A DNA stretch of 64,000 bases, taken from positions 7,502,001-7,566,000 of the forward strand of contig CM082576.2 in assembly GCA_040954595.2 (NCBI GenBank). Reading direction: 5' to 3'. The DNA is from Balanoglossus misakiensis (taxonomy: Eukaryota > Hemichordata). The notes under the pieces are model-generated. The model had not been told where the DNA came from, did no database searches, and saw only the letters and a program-made list of their open reading frames with translations. The stretch's first letter is position 1. Every line of letters begins with the position of its first letter. Below are positions 13,125 through 25,448 of the stretch, piece by piece. Position numbers and translations under genes: made by a program.

Positions 13125-14330
13125 CCAGAAGGCACACGATAGAGGATGTCAACTAAAATCACTTATCAAGTTTCTTAAATCGATATTTATTTATTTATCA
13201 AACTTTGCACGATGCAACGGTCTTATGGGGAAAAGAAAAAACTTTCAGCGTCTTTTAAGATTTATAAAACCATATCCAAATGATTTTTATAATCGTTTTC
13301 TTGTCTGAAAACGTATAATTATTTTAGTAATGAATATTTTATTTAGACATACATACATGTACTACGCCATTTTAGCTTGAGTGTGACGGGGTGAACCCCA
13401 CAAGTGACTTCGCCGGACCTAAGCCTCTGTCGACCGTGTCGTTGGGAGAAATACATTTGACGGAAAGTGTGTGAGTGATGTGACACGCGTCGTCGGTATT
13501 TCGTTTTTGGTTTCAAAGCCACAATTTTAAACGCGACTGCGGCAATTTTGAAGGTGGATTTTTTGTCGAACTTGTAAAACATAGGCCTACTGCACGCGTG
13601 GGCCAATCGTCTGTACTGTGGCATACTTGATTAGGACCTGACATGAAAAGTATAACCTGCCAGATGATTTGAGGTGTCTCCACACCCCGACTATCCCACA
13701 ATTCCATGCGTTTCAGACAAACAGACGAAGCTGTCCACCGAACAACAAAAAAGGACGTTGCCACGCCCAACTGAATTCACCGCTGGCTGTATTGGTCCCA
13801 ATGTCCAGTCTACATACAACCACGACATCTCTTGCTCATCTCAGAACACTCAAGGCACAAATGCCGTTAAAAATTATTCAAATGTACCCTTTGAAAGGGA
13901 CAAGATTTAAGTAATCTCTATGAGATTTTAAACATACACTTGCATTAATTATATCCATATTTAATCATTATTTAACTCAATCACTCTGTCACATGTGTCG
14001 TCATTTAAATTTAATAATTCTGCGATTAAAGACACGATGATCTATTTCTTGTCAATTTCATTTAAGTAAGTTCTTTTTCCAAAATGATGTCATAACCAAT
14101 CAAATAATTTTAAGGGAATATGCAGATACAGTGTAATTGGTTATCTTATTCAATGGCCTTATTAGTATGTAGAATATGAGAATATAATTAGCTGTGCTCC
14201 CACAACCATACATGGCCAACACCTATATTAGCACGTTGACGTTGATTGTCCTTTGGGGAGAGGCAAAACAAACGACGCCAGCAAGAAATTTTCACTTTCC
14301 ATTTTCATATTAAGTGTTCTAATTTCACGG
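13125..14330. other. Spacer between IL-17-like gene and its inverted copy
   Basis: AT-rich sequence with no supported exon and no clear AATAAA for the IL-17-like gene. Confidence 0.5.
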
Positions 14331-14524
14331 TCACCTTCGAGTATAATCATCCCACTTTAAGACGGTCAGATCAAAATGATTGGTTGCGCGTGCTGACACC
14401 TGCGCCACCCCAGGGAGAAACGTTCCCTCCCACGAGACAAGTTTCGCACAGGCAGGTGACAGACCGATTCCTGATCGAGTCCTTTTCCCGCTTCGGGTCG
14501 AAACTGTTGATGTATTTCCACGGC
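14331..14524 (-). pseudogene. Broken inverted IL-17-like exon
   Basis: Read on the minus strand, this fragment is strongly similar to exon 2 of the IL-17-like gene. It begins at the conserved PWKYIN and contains FDPKRE, VTCLCETC and finally LKWDDYTR. It stops at the same splice junction, where cgaag is followed by gtgacc, so it is an unprocessed duplicate. The Cys before PW is Trp, and the later Cys (STCAAIHFD in the intact gene) is Arg (SARATNHFD). A frameshift separates the CETC part from the HFDLTVLKWDDY part. No signal-peptide exon or upstream acidic region is seen. It is a dead duplicate, unless the frameshift is a sequencing error. Confidence 0.8.
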
Positions 14525-15895
14525 CATTCAAGTTTTATATTTGTCAAACGCTCACACGCTCTCTCTCTCTTCCCCCTCCCCACCCCCTCTCTCCGTCAAA
14601 CTTGCAAAGAAATGTGCCACATCATGTTTAATCGATTTATGAACCCCTGACGAAGCCAATGCTGAAAGATCATCCGTCAATATCACAATCGGTTAAGTTT
14701 TTGCTCTCTAAATTTGATACCTTAATTTTTGTTAAACCCTCGCGGGTAATTAGACTAGCCTAATCGTCCCATCATGCTGGCGCTTATCAATTATAAATGG
14801 CACATGACCCTGAAGTGGCCGTGGGTGTAGTGAATTGTTCAGTTCCAATTTGACACTCCCTGTGGTTGACTCACTGCCAATGTACACGGTCCGCTGGTCG
14901 TCAGTTGCCATTTCGTGCTGTGCTTCTACTGAGTGAAAATGACAAAGAAGTGTCTGGGAAAAATATTCCATATTCGCCGTCACGTCATCTGATCCACGTT
15001 TGTCAGCGCATAATTGCTGCAAATACCGATCAAGGAAATGTTCACACCGACTATTATACTCCAAGAAAACAGGAGTGCGACTTTACTTTTTTTATAAAAA
15101 AATAATTATTACATTTTTTTTCTGATAACCAAAATAAGTTAAGTGGCCTTCAGCTAAATTACTCACCACGGAAATTAAATAAAACTAATGGGGCGTAATG
15201 TGGAACGATTTTTAAACAACGTAGCAGCTGCCTAAGTTCCTCGGGGACTCGGAAAATTTTGAACTTCGGTCTGGTTCAATTGACGCGCCCGTGCCCGGCG
15301 GCTGTATCACTCACTGTCGCAACGAGGGACCGTCGTGTGAAATGGAAAGTATCGAATAGAAATTTGCCGCTTGGTCCACTAAGTCGAGGCATGGTCAGTC
15401 TGTGCGTGTGAATGCATTTTGCCGCCATTATGATCCAAGACGAAAATATACAAATCTATAAGAGTAATTAATCATGCACTCATGATGGTGTTTATCGCAT
15501 TATTTGATTTGTTTATCTGGAAATTTCCTTCCGATTCTCACAAAGGTTCACTCTCAGGTCGTAGCGATAGCGTTATCTTAAAGATGTACTACAACGATGC
15601 AGACCTGCTGACCTTTCCGGAAGAGTTTAGTACAATAGGCAGATAGTGATCCATCGTATTGCTCGTGGCTCCGGCCAAAAACAACAACACCGTGACTGGG
15701 GGCGGCGCAAGTTGATAGTAAAAAATATTGGAACTGTTATGCTTGACTGACTTATCGACGATCGGCAATACCGGTAATTAGCGCGATAATAATCAACTAT
15801 AGGAAATTAGCTCATCTGATATAGTTAGTTGTCCGTGATCTGTCACTCACGGTATCTCCACATTGTTTGGGCGATAATCTGGGACTGTTCAGTCC
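14525..15895. other. Intergenic, no gene seen
   Basis: No supported exon. Open frames such as the one at 14750-15064 (minus) lack splice context and recognisable domains. Confidence 0.5.
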
Positions 15896-15905
15896 TATAT
15901 ATATA
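15896..15905 (+). promoter_or_regulatory. TATA box of the cysteine-rich secreted gene
   Basis: An alternating TATATATATA stretch lies 80 bases before the ATG at 15985, a usual spacing for a TATA box with a short 5' UTR. Confidence 0.5.
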
Positions 15906-15984
15906 CAGGCTGATCTCTCGCCACTAGAAGCAAACACCCGGAGCTGCCTGCATATTTGTTTCTCGCACCGTATAGCGCTTTCAG

Positions 15985-18222
15985 ATGGAGCTGCCGATTG
16001 TTCTCAGAGTCATTTACCTTGTGTTATGTCTGGATAGCGTGGTAAGCCATTCACTTTTCATCCTCTGTTCAAGATTTTTTTTCAATATCTCTGTATACAT
16101 CTGTAGTGCACATAAACTTTCGAAAGTGCTTTCATCGCCAGTTAAACTTTGTCTGTTACATTTTTTCAAGAAAACTTTTTCTAAATCCGTCCTTTTAAGA
16201 CTCAAAACAACAAACAAACACTTCCTACACTAAATGTAAGATCTCTATTTTGCGTTGAATTACAACACAGGTGAAGGCACGCCAGATGCTGCCACTTGGA
16301 GAGTCTATTCTATATGAGAGCCTTGAACTTGAAAGTGAGTAACTATATAACCCCATTTATAGTTAAAAGTCTTTGGGCAGTAACTCTTTGTATTCAATAT
16401 TCATCGGCATTGCTCTCACTGTTCAAGGAGACCTAGTCAACCAACATATATCATAATTATCAAAGTAAATTGGAAATACGATGTAGTGATAACACGTAAT
16501 GACGCAATGTTTACCATGGTGTAAAGTATAGTACAAAGTAACAACCATATTGTTTTCAAAGATGTACACTAAATTACACTTTGTGCCTAACTAACAGATC
16601 AGGGGGTATACCTTTGCCCTTTTCTTATTAGTGACATCTGTCCAGCTGCGCCATCGGTCCCAATGACGCATGTGCCCTAGGATAGGGACAACTGGTACCA
16701 ATCTATGTGCTGAACAAGTACTCTGAAAATCAGAGTCGTCTATAAAAAAGCTTACAGTTTCTTTTACTTTTGCATGTTTTTGTGTTTGTCTTTGATTCTG
16801 CTGTCTTCTAATGCTAAGTTTTGTTCGTCATTATTTTAAGCGTGTGACGGTGGTCATGGTGTGGCGTGCAACAGAATATCCTTTTATCCTGAGGAGATGG
16901 CGTGCTCCGAGAACTTGAAAACTCTTCCCGCCTGTTTGCCGCTGACGACATGCCTTCGTGCCGTGTGCAGCGACATCGATCCCACTTGCGACTGGAATGA
17001 AACGCTTTCAATCTCGTACGAATATCATCGACCGGATTACTGCCTTTACGCAAATGCCGTGCAATACATTTTGGATCAAGGCGGTGAGAAAAATAACTTC
17101 ATTGCATATATGAAATATCCACCTTTGTGCCGACACTATTTTACTGACAAGCATGCCAACAAGAAAACCCCGAAAAAAATATTCGGAGTGAAACTCCCCA
17201 AAATTCTTGCTATATAGTCCAGCATTGCAGATGTTCATTGTGTATTATGCAAATTACCTACCCCGAGTTTAACACCCCCTGCCATTAGAACAAGAGCAAA
17301 CCTGCCCTGGCTGTGTGTACTCAAATGAGGTTTCCTCGTGTTACAGGTGTCCCAAACTGGGGAATACCGCTCAAGCCACTTCTACGGTTGCTTGTCGAAC
17401 TCCAGGCCGAATTTGGAATACGCTGTAAGTATGGTCGATGGAATTTATAAACATGCAGTCACTTGTTTATCCATTTTTTATATTTTCTTTCTGCCATGCT
17501 AACTACACGCTATTAACTAAGAAATGGCGTATGGGAGAGATGTGTTTCTAGGTATTCTTGCACTGCTTTGTTAGATCTCGGATTTTGTGACTATGATGAC
17601 GTAAAATACACTCAGCTACTTGGGCCTTAGCGGTAGAATCGTGGCTCTTCGGGGAAACAAGGGTCTATGTTAAAACAGAATTTACAAAAGTGTAGTAACA
17701 ATCGTGCTTTTTTCATTTCAGTTTGTAACGGCTATGGGATTAGGTGTGGCCAATATCCAGGCGGCTGTGTGGCTTTGGATCAAATATGTCCACACAATCG
17801 ATATACATCTTGTTACTGCAATTTAGGATACATTGTTCAAGGCATACACGAAACTATTCATGCTGGCGTAAACAAAAACCGTAAGTAACTCGATAGATTT
17901 TTAATTCTCAACAACCAATACGTCGTCTGAATTTCTCATTCCGCAACCGTTTATTTATAGGTGTTAGGACACGTTCTACTTCCTGACATACTGAACAGAG
18001 CATACTATCTTTGGTCTTCAAAAAATACAAAACCTTATTATATACATGGGAATAATCGGTGTAAAAGTTTCCGTTGAAATTCTCGTAATTTCACCTAATT
18101 TGCAATATCATACTCATTATTCATTTTTTCCAGATGATATTACAATAATCCGCCTCTCATCTAAATTACGAAACCATTTCACAAGCTTTAATAGATGGGG
18201 TGTCATGTATGCTTGTGTGTGA
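15985..18222 (+). CDS. Secreted cysteine-rich protein, family unknown
   Basis: Exons 15985-16041, 16271-16334, 16841-17083, 17347-17424, 17722-17880 and 18134-18222 join with matching phases to give 229 aa. Residues 1-19 form a signal peptide (LRVIYLVLCLDSV). Exon 3 encodes a module with eight cysteines, starting TCDGGHGVAC and including LPACLPLTTCLRAVC. Exon 5 encodes a second module with six cysteines: FCNGYGIRCGQYPGGC, then ICPHNRYTSCYCN. No transmembrane helix is seen. I do not recognise the family; EGF-, netrin- and IL-17-type spacings do not fit. It lies just downstream of the IL-17-like gene, has its own TATA box, and is followed by an AATAAA. The final exon (ending YACV) has a strong acceptor but is the least certain part. 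Confidence 0.65.
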
Positions 18223-18310
18223 AAATTGAATACAGTGCCTTGCAATTTACTGAGGGGAATTCTGCTACATTTGACGGAAATCTTCAAAATGCCGTTTGTA
18301 GAATCAATAG

Positions 18311-18316
18311 AATAAA
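18311..18316 (+). terminator. AATAAA poly(A) signal, cysteine-rich gene
   Basis: AATAAA lies 89 bases after the predicted stop at 18220-18222, which supports the position of the last exon. Confidence 0.5.
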
Positions 18317-19580
18317 AACAACAATATCTCCTGAGTAAATCAGTCGAATATCAGATGACGATCAACGTGTGTCGCTTCATACAAAGCGTTTGAACCATTC
18401 AAATTGCTAACAGTATATGTGTACAATTATCTAGGTATAAGTAGGACCATGGTGAAGCTGACCATGTCGCATATTTTCCCTCAATTAAATGTAATGCTTT
18501 ACCCACATGGCCTGCAAATACTTGTACTCAACATTTCACATTGCTATGTTTGACACTATACGGAGTTGCATGCAATTTTATTTGATATTTTCCTTTTTCG
18601 TTTAACAAAGTTATCAACAGGATTTTGGACTTAATCGACAGTCTACTGATTACAGCTACAAGGTACATTATGTTTTATACAACAAGATGTTTTCTAATGA
18701 CGATTCGTCCATTGACTGTCAGATTTTCCAAACGAATAAAAATATAGAATGATTTTCTTTCCAGTTCAATAAAATTCAGCGCGTACAAAAAAGTTACATT
18801 CCTTTTTTGACTTTGTTCGAACAACTTCGAAAATCATTGCGAGTTTATCCGTGTTTCCTTTTTTGCAGAGCTAAAAAGACAACACAGCTGAATTGGGTAT
18901 TTAGTCGACTTGTCCGAAGATAAAACTTCACAAGCCAATTGCAACAAAGCCGTGGACGGATGACGTGTGACAAAATGAGCTCAGTCGAGAATTTGGACCT
19001 GTCGTCAAGATTAACACATCGAACGTAATTAGTCGTCCTTTGACGTGATCTGTTTCCGCTGGTCGGTTTTTTTGAGTATTTGTGATAAGTATTAACTGTG
19101 CTAAAATATCAACAGTTTAATGTGAACTGTCATTAGTATGTCTAAAGACTGATAGATCGATAGTTGCATCTTTTTTTAAAGAAAATATCATTATTCATCA
19201 TAATACTTAGGTGGGAAAGTGATTATGGAATTCAAATTGTCTTGCATTATCTTTTGGATTGAACGCGCGCGGTACCCATGCAGAAGACGTTCTGAGATGT
19301 TGGTGATGAGGCGTACGATACCTGGGGAAAACATCGCCCTGAAACGCCTATTCCGTTGACGCTGGATGAAATGTTTCACTTCTCGAAATCGGGGCTACTA
19401 TGAAGGATGTGGGATGACACACAAGGCATCGTTTGGACAACTCACTTCGTCTTTGAAATCCGCTCCGCTTTCTATAAAATAAGTGTCACTGACATCGGCT
19501 CGTACAAATCCAAATTTCTCCATACATACATACATACAACGTGTCCAGGAGACCCGTTGTTCCTTTATTAAAAGAGTTAT
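18317..19580. other. Intergenic, no gene seen
   Basis: AT-rich sequence without supported exons, ending at the LTR-like element. Confidence 0.5.
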
Positions 19581-19587
19581 AAATATG

Positions 19588-20339
19588 TGTAACAGTTGTT
19601 ACGTAGGAGAAGTTTGCTGTTGTTTTGTGACCATGTGTGTTTTCGCTTACTTTCGTAATTTGAATATTTGCGTGACCAGGTGTGGTGCATTCATTATTTT
19701 CCCCATATAAAAAGCCCGCACGTCGTGTTGCGGCGTAGCTACTAATTTGGACTTGCCCGTGTGAGCTGTTCTGTTCCTCGCCGGCTTGGAAGCTGTGCCT
19801 TATTTCCTGATACCCTGGTCTGGAAACCGCGCCCAGAAGCTGTGTTGTATTTCATGCTGTCCTGGTCTGGAAACCGCGCCCAGAAGCCGTGTTGTTTCAT
19901 GATGTCCTGGTCTGGAAACCGCGCCCAGAAGTCGTGCTACCTCATGGGGAATTCGTCCGAAAGCCGTGCCGTCTACCGGGGAATTGTGCCAGAACGCTAC
20001 TCGGACTGAACGTCGCTGTTGGGATTGCCGTGATGCTGGTCGCGTTCGTCGTGCACTACGGAAGCTTGGACTTTAGTTTTTCATTTCCCACACCTGGTCA
20101 CATTTAAGGTAGTCATTTATTTTACTGTGTTTTTTCCTCAGTGTACAGTCATTTTATATTTACCAATGTTTAGTTGTAGTAATTAAAAGTTTCTATAAGC
20201 AAGGAAATAACGTGTGGTGTGCCTATTGTTGACCGTCTTTGTTGCGTGCTGCGCTGGTTGGTTCACCAAAGCGAGCCATTCAGTAAGTCTATTTGCTCAC
20301 TGCCCTGTTTCGGAACTGAACGGCCAGCGTGTCGTAACA
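19588..20339 (+). mobile_element. LTR-like element (possible solo LTR)
   Basis: The segment starts tgtaacagttgttac and ends gtgtcgtaaca, giving the TG...CA ends of an LTR. It has an internal TATA box (catataaaaagc, about 19704) about 120 bases in. A poly(A)-like aattaaaag near 20180 is followed by GT-rich sequence. Its more GC-rich centre differs from the AT-rich flanks. Length (~750 bp) and order fit a U3-R-U5 layout. I see no clear target-site duplication and no gag/pol nearby, so a solo LTR is a hypothesis. Confidence 0.35.
19814..19950 (+). repeat. Three ~46-bp tandem repeats
   Basis: The unit cctggtctggaaaccgcgcc followed by cagaag recurs at 19814, 19861 and 19906 (spacings 47 and 45). 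Degenerate related sequence lies on both sides. It lies between the TATA-like and poly(A)-like signals of the LTR-like element. The open frame across it is a by-product of the repeat. Confidence 0.85.
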
Positions 20340-20677
20340 CAGTGCAAAATCATAATTTATTAACCGTTTATGTGAAATGATCCCGAACTACATAGTTAAA
20401 TACAGTTTAAATATCTTATGAAAATGAAAACGGAAAAGTACATTTGTACTCTTGTCACTCAGATTTTTTTCTTTAAAATTATATAAATGTTCATGAGATG
20501 TCTCAGTGATAAATATTGTTTTCGAAGGTCTATTGTAGGACACGAATGTATGAAAACGATTTACGATCATCTAATATTATTTTTTCGAGCAGATGAGAAA
20601 ATAAGTCTACAGTTTACTTATAAATACTAGTAACCTTGCATGTTTTCTTTCTATCTCATAGAATGATTCATCTTTAA

Positions 20678-20683
20678 TTTATT
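20678..20683 (-). terminator. AATAAA poly(A) signal, arylsulfatase
   Basis: On the minus strand AATAAA lies about 210 bases after the sulfatase stop codon (20896-20894). Confidence 0.45.
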
Positions 20684-20893
20684 ATGCCATTTTTCCCCTA
20701 TACTGTAAATAGTATATTTGTGGTTGATTCCACGATCATTAGTTCAAAGATCAGTCTTTCTACTGGCTAAACTCAGAGGTGTACTAATTTTTCATTGGGT
20801 GGACTGAAAAGGCTGCGTGCAACACATGCATATACATATCAATTACACAGCGCCTACGTATACAACGGTTCATATTAGGCACAGCCAGCAGAT

Positions 20894-23800
20894 CTAGCAC
20901 CATCCCGATGTCCACACCCCTCCGAATCGCTCAGGGTCGGACGCGTCGGGGTCTAGATCCGGTCTTATCGCTGGAACTAGCTTCTTCTTCAGTTCCTGCA
21001 GTCTCGCATTCAGTTGCTTCACTTTGTCTGGCATTTCCGTGGCTAGATTATGATGTTCAGTGGGGTCGTCTGTGAAGACAAAAAATATCTTAAACAGAGT
21101 TGGTCTATGTTATGGACTGGCGTGTGTTTATGTGTGTCTGTCTGTAGGCTATGATTTATCGGACAGTCACAATGTGCATGATACATGTAATATACAGAGT
21201 AATAACCCAAACCTCTTATGTTAAACAGATACGTCGCGTTCCACGGAGCCGGTCGAACTCCCGCCTTCTCTCCATGTTCATCCAAGGAGAAAATTTCTTC
21301 CCATGCACCGTCCGCTTTCGGAACGGGAATCCAACCGTCTGTAGTATAAAAGAAATGCGCTGTTAATGAAAACGCCGGAAACAATGCCTCAAAATTTTGA
21401 GATTACATAAAAAGGGCTTGGTTACCTTACCTGGATTACCGGCCTTGCCCACGATCAGCTTAAAGTCGCCAACCCTGTCATGAAACGCATAATAAAAGAA
21501 GCATAAGTTTGGTTGAATTCGTAGAGCTATAGAGAAATATGATCCCAGTTCCTTGGGGTGTGAAATTATATTAGTCTATCTCCAACAGCAGCAAAATCTT
21601 CTGAATATGCAATGATCATTCACTGGTATTTCATAAACATTTTGTAGTTTTGTTTTTGTTCGTCACTCGTCTGTCATGACAGAGAAGATCGGATCATCAC
21701 CTTATAGCCGCACCCGGAGGGTCTACTTCGACGATGTTGTAGACAAACTCCTTTCTTGGTGAAGGACTGCCTCTTGAGAGAGTTTCCCAGACACTCATTC
21801 CATCCATGTCAGGGTCTACACGTTTAGAAAAAATTTAAAGTTTTGATTTTTTGTTTGGGGCTTTGGTAATGAAGAAATCTGATAATACTTTATAATGTTC
21901 CTTCCTTACTTGGTTTTCCGCCAGCAAGTTCCAGCAACGTTGGGTACCAGTCGACCGCGTGCATCATTCTGCGAAATGAAGATTGATAAAAACCGGGCAA
22001 ACAACCACATGTTTACGAATTTCGCTTCATTTCGAGACGAAAAGTTTTTTTTTTTTAAATGCCAACAAGTAAGATTTTGTCCAAAGGTCTATAAGGCGTA
22101 CAACCGGATGGGTAACACTGGCAGCTGATATACGACGACTAACATATAGTTCAACTTACTCTTCATTGACATAGGCAGTCTTTTGAAGGAGATTTCCACG
22201 GACGAAAGCCACACCACGTGTTCCACCTTCCCATAATGTTGTCTTTGAGCCTCTCAGGGGCCAGTTATTTCCGGCCACATCTTCTTCGGCTGGACCTCCG
22301 TTCTGTGTACACATAATATATTTGAACGCATTATGTAGTTAGCCAGTGTTCTGGTTGTTTTGGGGACGTACACAGACAATGTAATAAAGTGAGTTAAATT
22401 TTATGTTTTCGCTGACAGTGTGCACATAATGCCTTAACTTGTATAAAATGAACTGGTCAGTTGCGAGAATTTACATGAAGTGAGAAAATGTACATGTATA
22501 TACTAGCAATACTCACATCAGTTGTAAATACAAACAGCGTATTATTCCATAGTCCGTGTTTCTGAAGATTTGTAACCACGTGTTTGACTGCGTCATCCAT
22601 GGCTGTTATCATTCCTATTGGATGAAGTGAGAGGTTTTTTTCTTAATGCGCGGTCGTGTGTAGTGCGGAAGCACAGTCCCTCCACACTGTGGCTAAGTGA
22701 TATATTCTGGGGTGTTTCCTTGAGTCGATTCTATCTCCCCATATAAAATGTCTGTATGGTCGTCCCTCCCCCCTCTCTCTCTCCCTCCCTTCTCCTCCTT
22801 TCCATATCTCAGTCTATCTGTCTGTCTGTTCATGTATCCGTCTTAGTAAGTGAATTGAGTCGACGCGTTTCGTTCTCTGTAGACATCTTTAACATTCCGA
22901 CACTTGCCTGATTTTATTCGCCTGTTTGTATCCGGTACGTTCGGATACATGTCCAAATACTTCTCTGGCACCTGTTTGGAACGATCACAAAACGGTCTGT
23001 AACACTTCTCATGATGCGTATTACAATGTAATTGTAATGAACATATAAACTTCCGAGAGATTGATTAATAAACCGATGAGGCATACCTGTACAGGACCGT
23101 GCACACTTTGAAATGAAAGATACATGTACATCGGCTTATCTTTGTTGTGTTTTGCGATGTACTCTTCCGCTTTCTCTGTAAACACATACTGAAACAACAC
23201 AAGAGGAAATGAAGTAATGAGTAAAATGAACGAAAACGTCCATTAAAAAATCATTCTACTTTATACCAAATTCACGGTGCCCTTTCAAAGATCATCATCT
23301 AAAAATAGTCCACATTTTTCTTTTAAACGTTAACAACCAGAGAGTATGAAGTTTTTGTTGTTTCGTTGTTCGAAAAAAAAGTTTGCCTGGGACTGCAATT
23401 TTTTATAGCAGAGTGCATCAGAAAAGTGCATCAGAGGAGAGCGACTTACACTGGAGTAAGTGCCGTTTCTCGTCCAATCAGGGACTTTGTCTTCTCTTAG
23501 GTCCAGATATCCCTCTGAAAATGGCGATATTAGATTCATATTCCTGATTCCATTTTATTCTTCATCAGTTAAAAAAAGTTATCATCATTACTTCAGATTA
23601 TTTATATCTGTTATCAAGTCACATGATTAATTTACATATTTTTTTTTCACATGAATCCTAAACGACAAATTCGGATCATCAATATAATGTACATTGCCGG
23701 GCACGGTCAACACAGGAAATTAAGACATACCGCATTCATGTGTGAAATAATCTTCAAGTCCATTGTAGTAACCGTAATAGTGGTCGAAGCCGCGTGCGTT

Positions 23801-25164
23801 CGGTGTGTAATCCCATTTGCAGAAGCCTAAATGCCACCTGTAATGGGTTGAAAATATTATGAGCTATCTTATAATAATTTTAAAATTGCGAAATTTTATG
23901 AATCTGTCAAATTACTAAATACGCCAGTGCAAAAGGGACAATTCACAAAAAATGAAAAAATGTACTAACTTTCCAATCATGTACGTTGTATAACCCTGCT
24001 CTCTCAGCTGATGCGGCAGAAGTGTGAACTTGAGGGGAAGTCCCGCCGGTTCCTTTGCTGTCAAGACTTTATACTGGAAGTGGAAGAAATCGCATTGAAA
24101 TATTTCCAGGAAACACACAAGAATCAAGTTGAATGTAGAATTTATATTAGAAAATGGTTTTATACAGGCAAAGGAGAAATGACACGATAACAAAGACACT
24201 CACTTGCAAACCGACTCGGTGCGGGTAGTATCCGCTCATAAACGCCGTCCTGGTTCTGAAATCAGCATGAAACGGGCATAAATGTTTTACATCCTGCATC
24301 ACGTTGTCAATATTACATTATTTATGCTTTAAAATTTTGAAATATCTACAAAGACTCACGGCGTGCACATTGGAAGAACGTAGGATTGGCTGAGAATGAC
24401 GCCCTCTTTGGCCAGTCCATCCAGAGTGGGAGTGATGATGTCATCGTTGTTGTAACCGATGTCATTCCAACCTGAAAAAAAGAATTACCTCAACGTCAAT
24501 TAGGGTTTGGAACTGTGCGCAAATGCAGCAGTTCCTGACTGCAGAATGATTCCACCAGCTAATGTTTGGGACTGCTGTTTTGATATTGTATAATGTCAAC
24601 AGCTGACTCCAACTAAAAATAAAATCATAAAGTCTATATTGCGCAATTTACATTTCGGATTTTCTTTTTCAAGGCTTCGCTTGTTTTACAGTACCAGAAA
24701 TATACTAGAGAACATTGCGTTAGTTGAAAATACACAAGATTTTATCAACGCCCTGAATTGCAGGTGTTACGCGATGCGTCATTAGTGTTTCACCTTTTAA
24801 AGAATATTTTTGATTATCTTCATGCAGCTAGTCTCTGAAGCAGCCTTCTATGCGCCTGACAAACATAAAGAAGCTGCCAACGTAAGTAACAGACTTTGCA
24901 AATTAAAATGTTTTTACCTAATTTGATAACCAAAGATGACATGTTGCCAGAATGGTGTTCGACACGGTTTATGGCAAATGCTGCAAACATTTCACTCCGC
25001 TAACCAAGGTCAATCTGTCTACCTCATAGGGTCCAGGGGCTACAGGTATACTTACCCAAATCGTCGGCAACGACGAACACGATGTTTGGTTTCTCGACTT
25101 GACGTTCGGTGACATGCTGGCCGAATGTGAACTGAACAACCGCTAAAAAGACACACAGCTTCAT
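20894..25164 (-). CDS. Arylsulfatase (ARSB/ARSI/ARSJ type)
   Basis: Fifteen exons on the minus strand give 491 aa: 25164-25056, 24471-24360, 24255-24204, 24073-23970, 23837-23731, 23514-23450, 23188-23087, 22971-22908, 22614-22517, 22302-22160, 21968-21910, 21815-21701, 21474-21431, 21338-21213 and 21069-20894. A signal peptide (KLCVFLAVVQFTFG) is followed by the metal-binding VADDLGWNDIGYNN. The sulfatase signature CTPTR carries the Cys that becomes formylglycine. Further active-site segments are GKWHLG, GFDHYYGYYNG, SFQSVHGPVQ, TTDNGG and LRGSKTTLWEGGTRG; all expected catalytic residues are present. The C-terminus has DDPTEHHNL and GVWTSGW, as in N-acetylgalactosamine-4-sulfatases. It likely removes sulfate esters from glycosaminoglycan-like chains in lysosomes or outside the cell; the exact substrate cannot be read. 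The intron after 22908 uses a GC donor. It starts 285 bases from a divergent death-domain gene. Confidence 0.95.
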
Positions 25165-25448
25165 TGTGTCACTGCTCGCAATAACCAGCAGACGAAACTT
25201 TATAACTAACTGGCCTGACGACAGAAAGTGTCTAATTAACGCGAGGTGTGTCGCAGTTACGGCCGTGAATAAACCCTCAATGACTCATTACACTGTGATT
25301 TCAATAGAAATTTTATTTTAAAAATTTTACCAGCTGTTACTGCGCGCGTGATTTGATGCCCAGGGTAAACAAAAGCGTGTTGTGTGGTTTGATATAATAG
25401 CAATTGTTTATATTAAATCTTGCTCGATGTTTGTTGCGGTATACCCCG
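25165..25448. promoter_or_regulatory. Shared upstream region of sulfatase and death-domain genes
   Basis: The two start codons are 284 bases apart and divergent. On the minus strand TATAAAG lies at 25204-25198, about 34 bases before the sulfatase ATG, implying a very short 5' UTR. AT-rich sequence before 25449 offers no clear TATA box for the other gene. Confidence 0.45.

Noticed and set aside
14750-15064. Minus-strand 104-codon frame beyond the IL-17-like fragment
   Set aside because: No similarity to the IL-17-like gene, no domain and no exon borders.
19761-20107. Open frames with repeated SGNRAQK-like text
   Set aside because: By-product of the 46-bp tandem repeat; no splice sites or domain.
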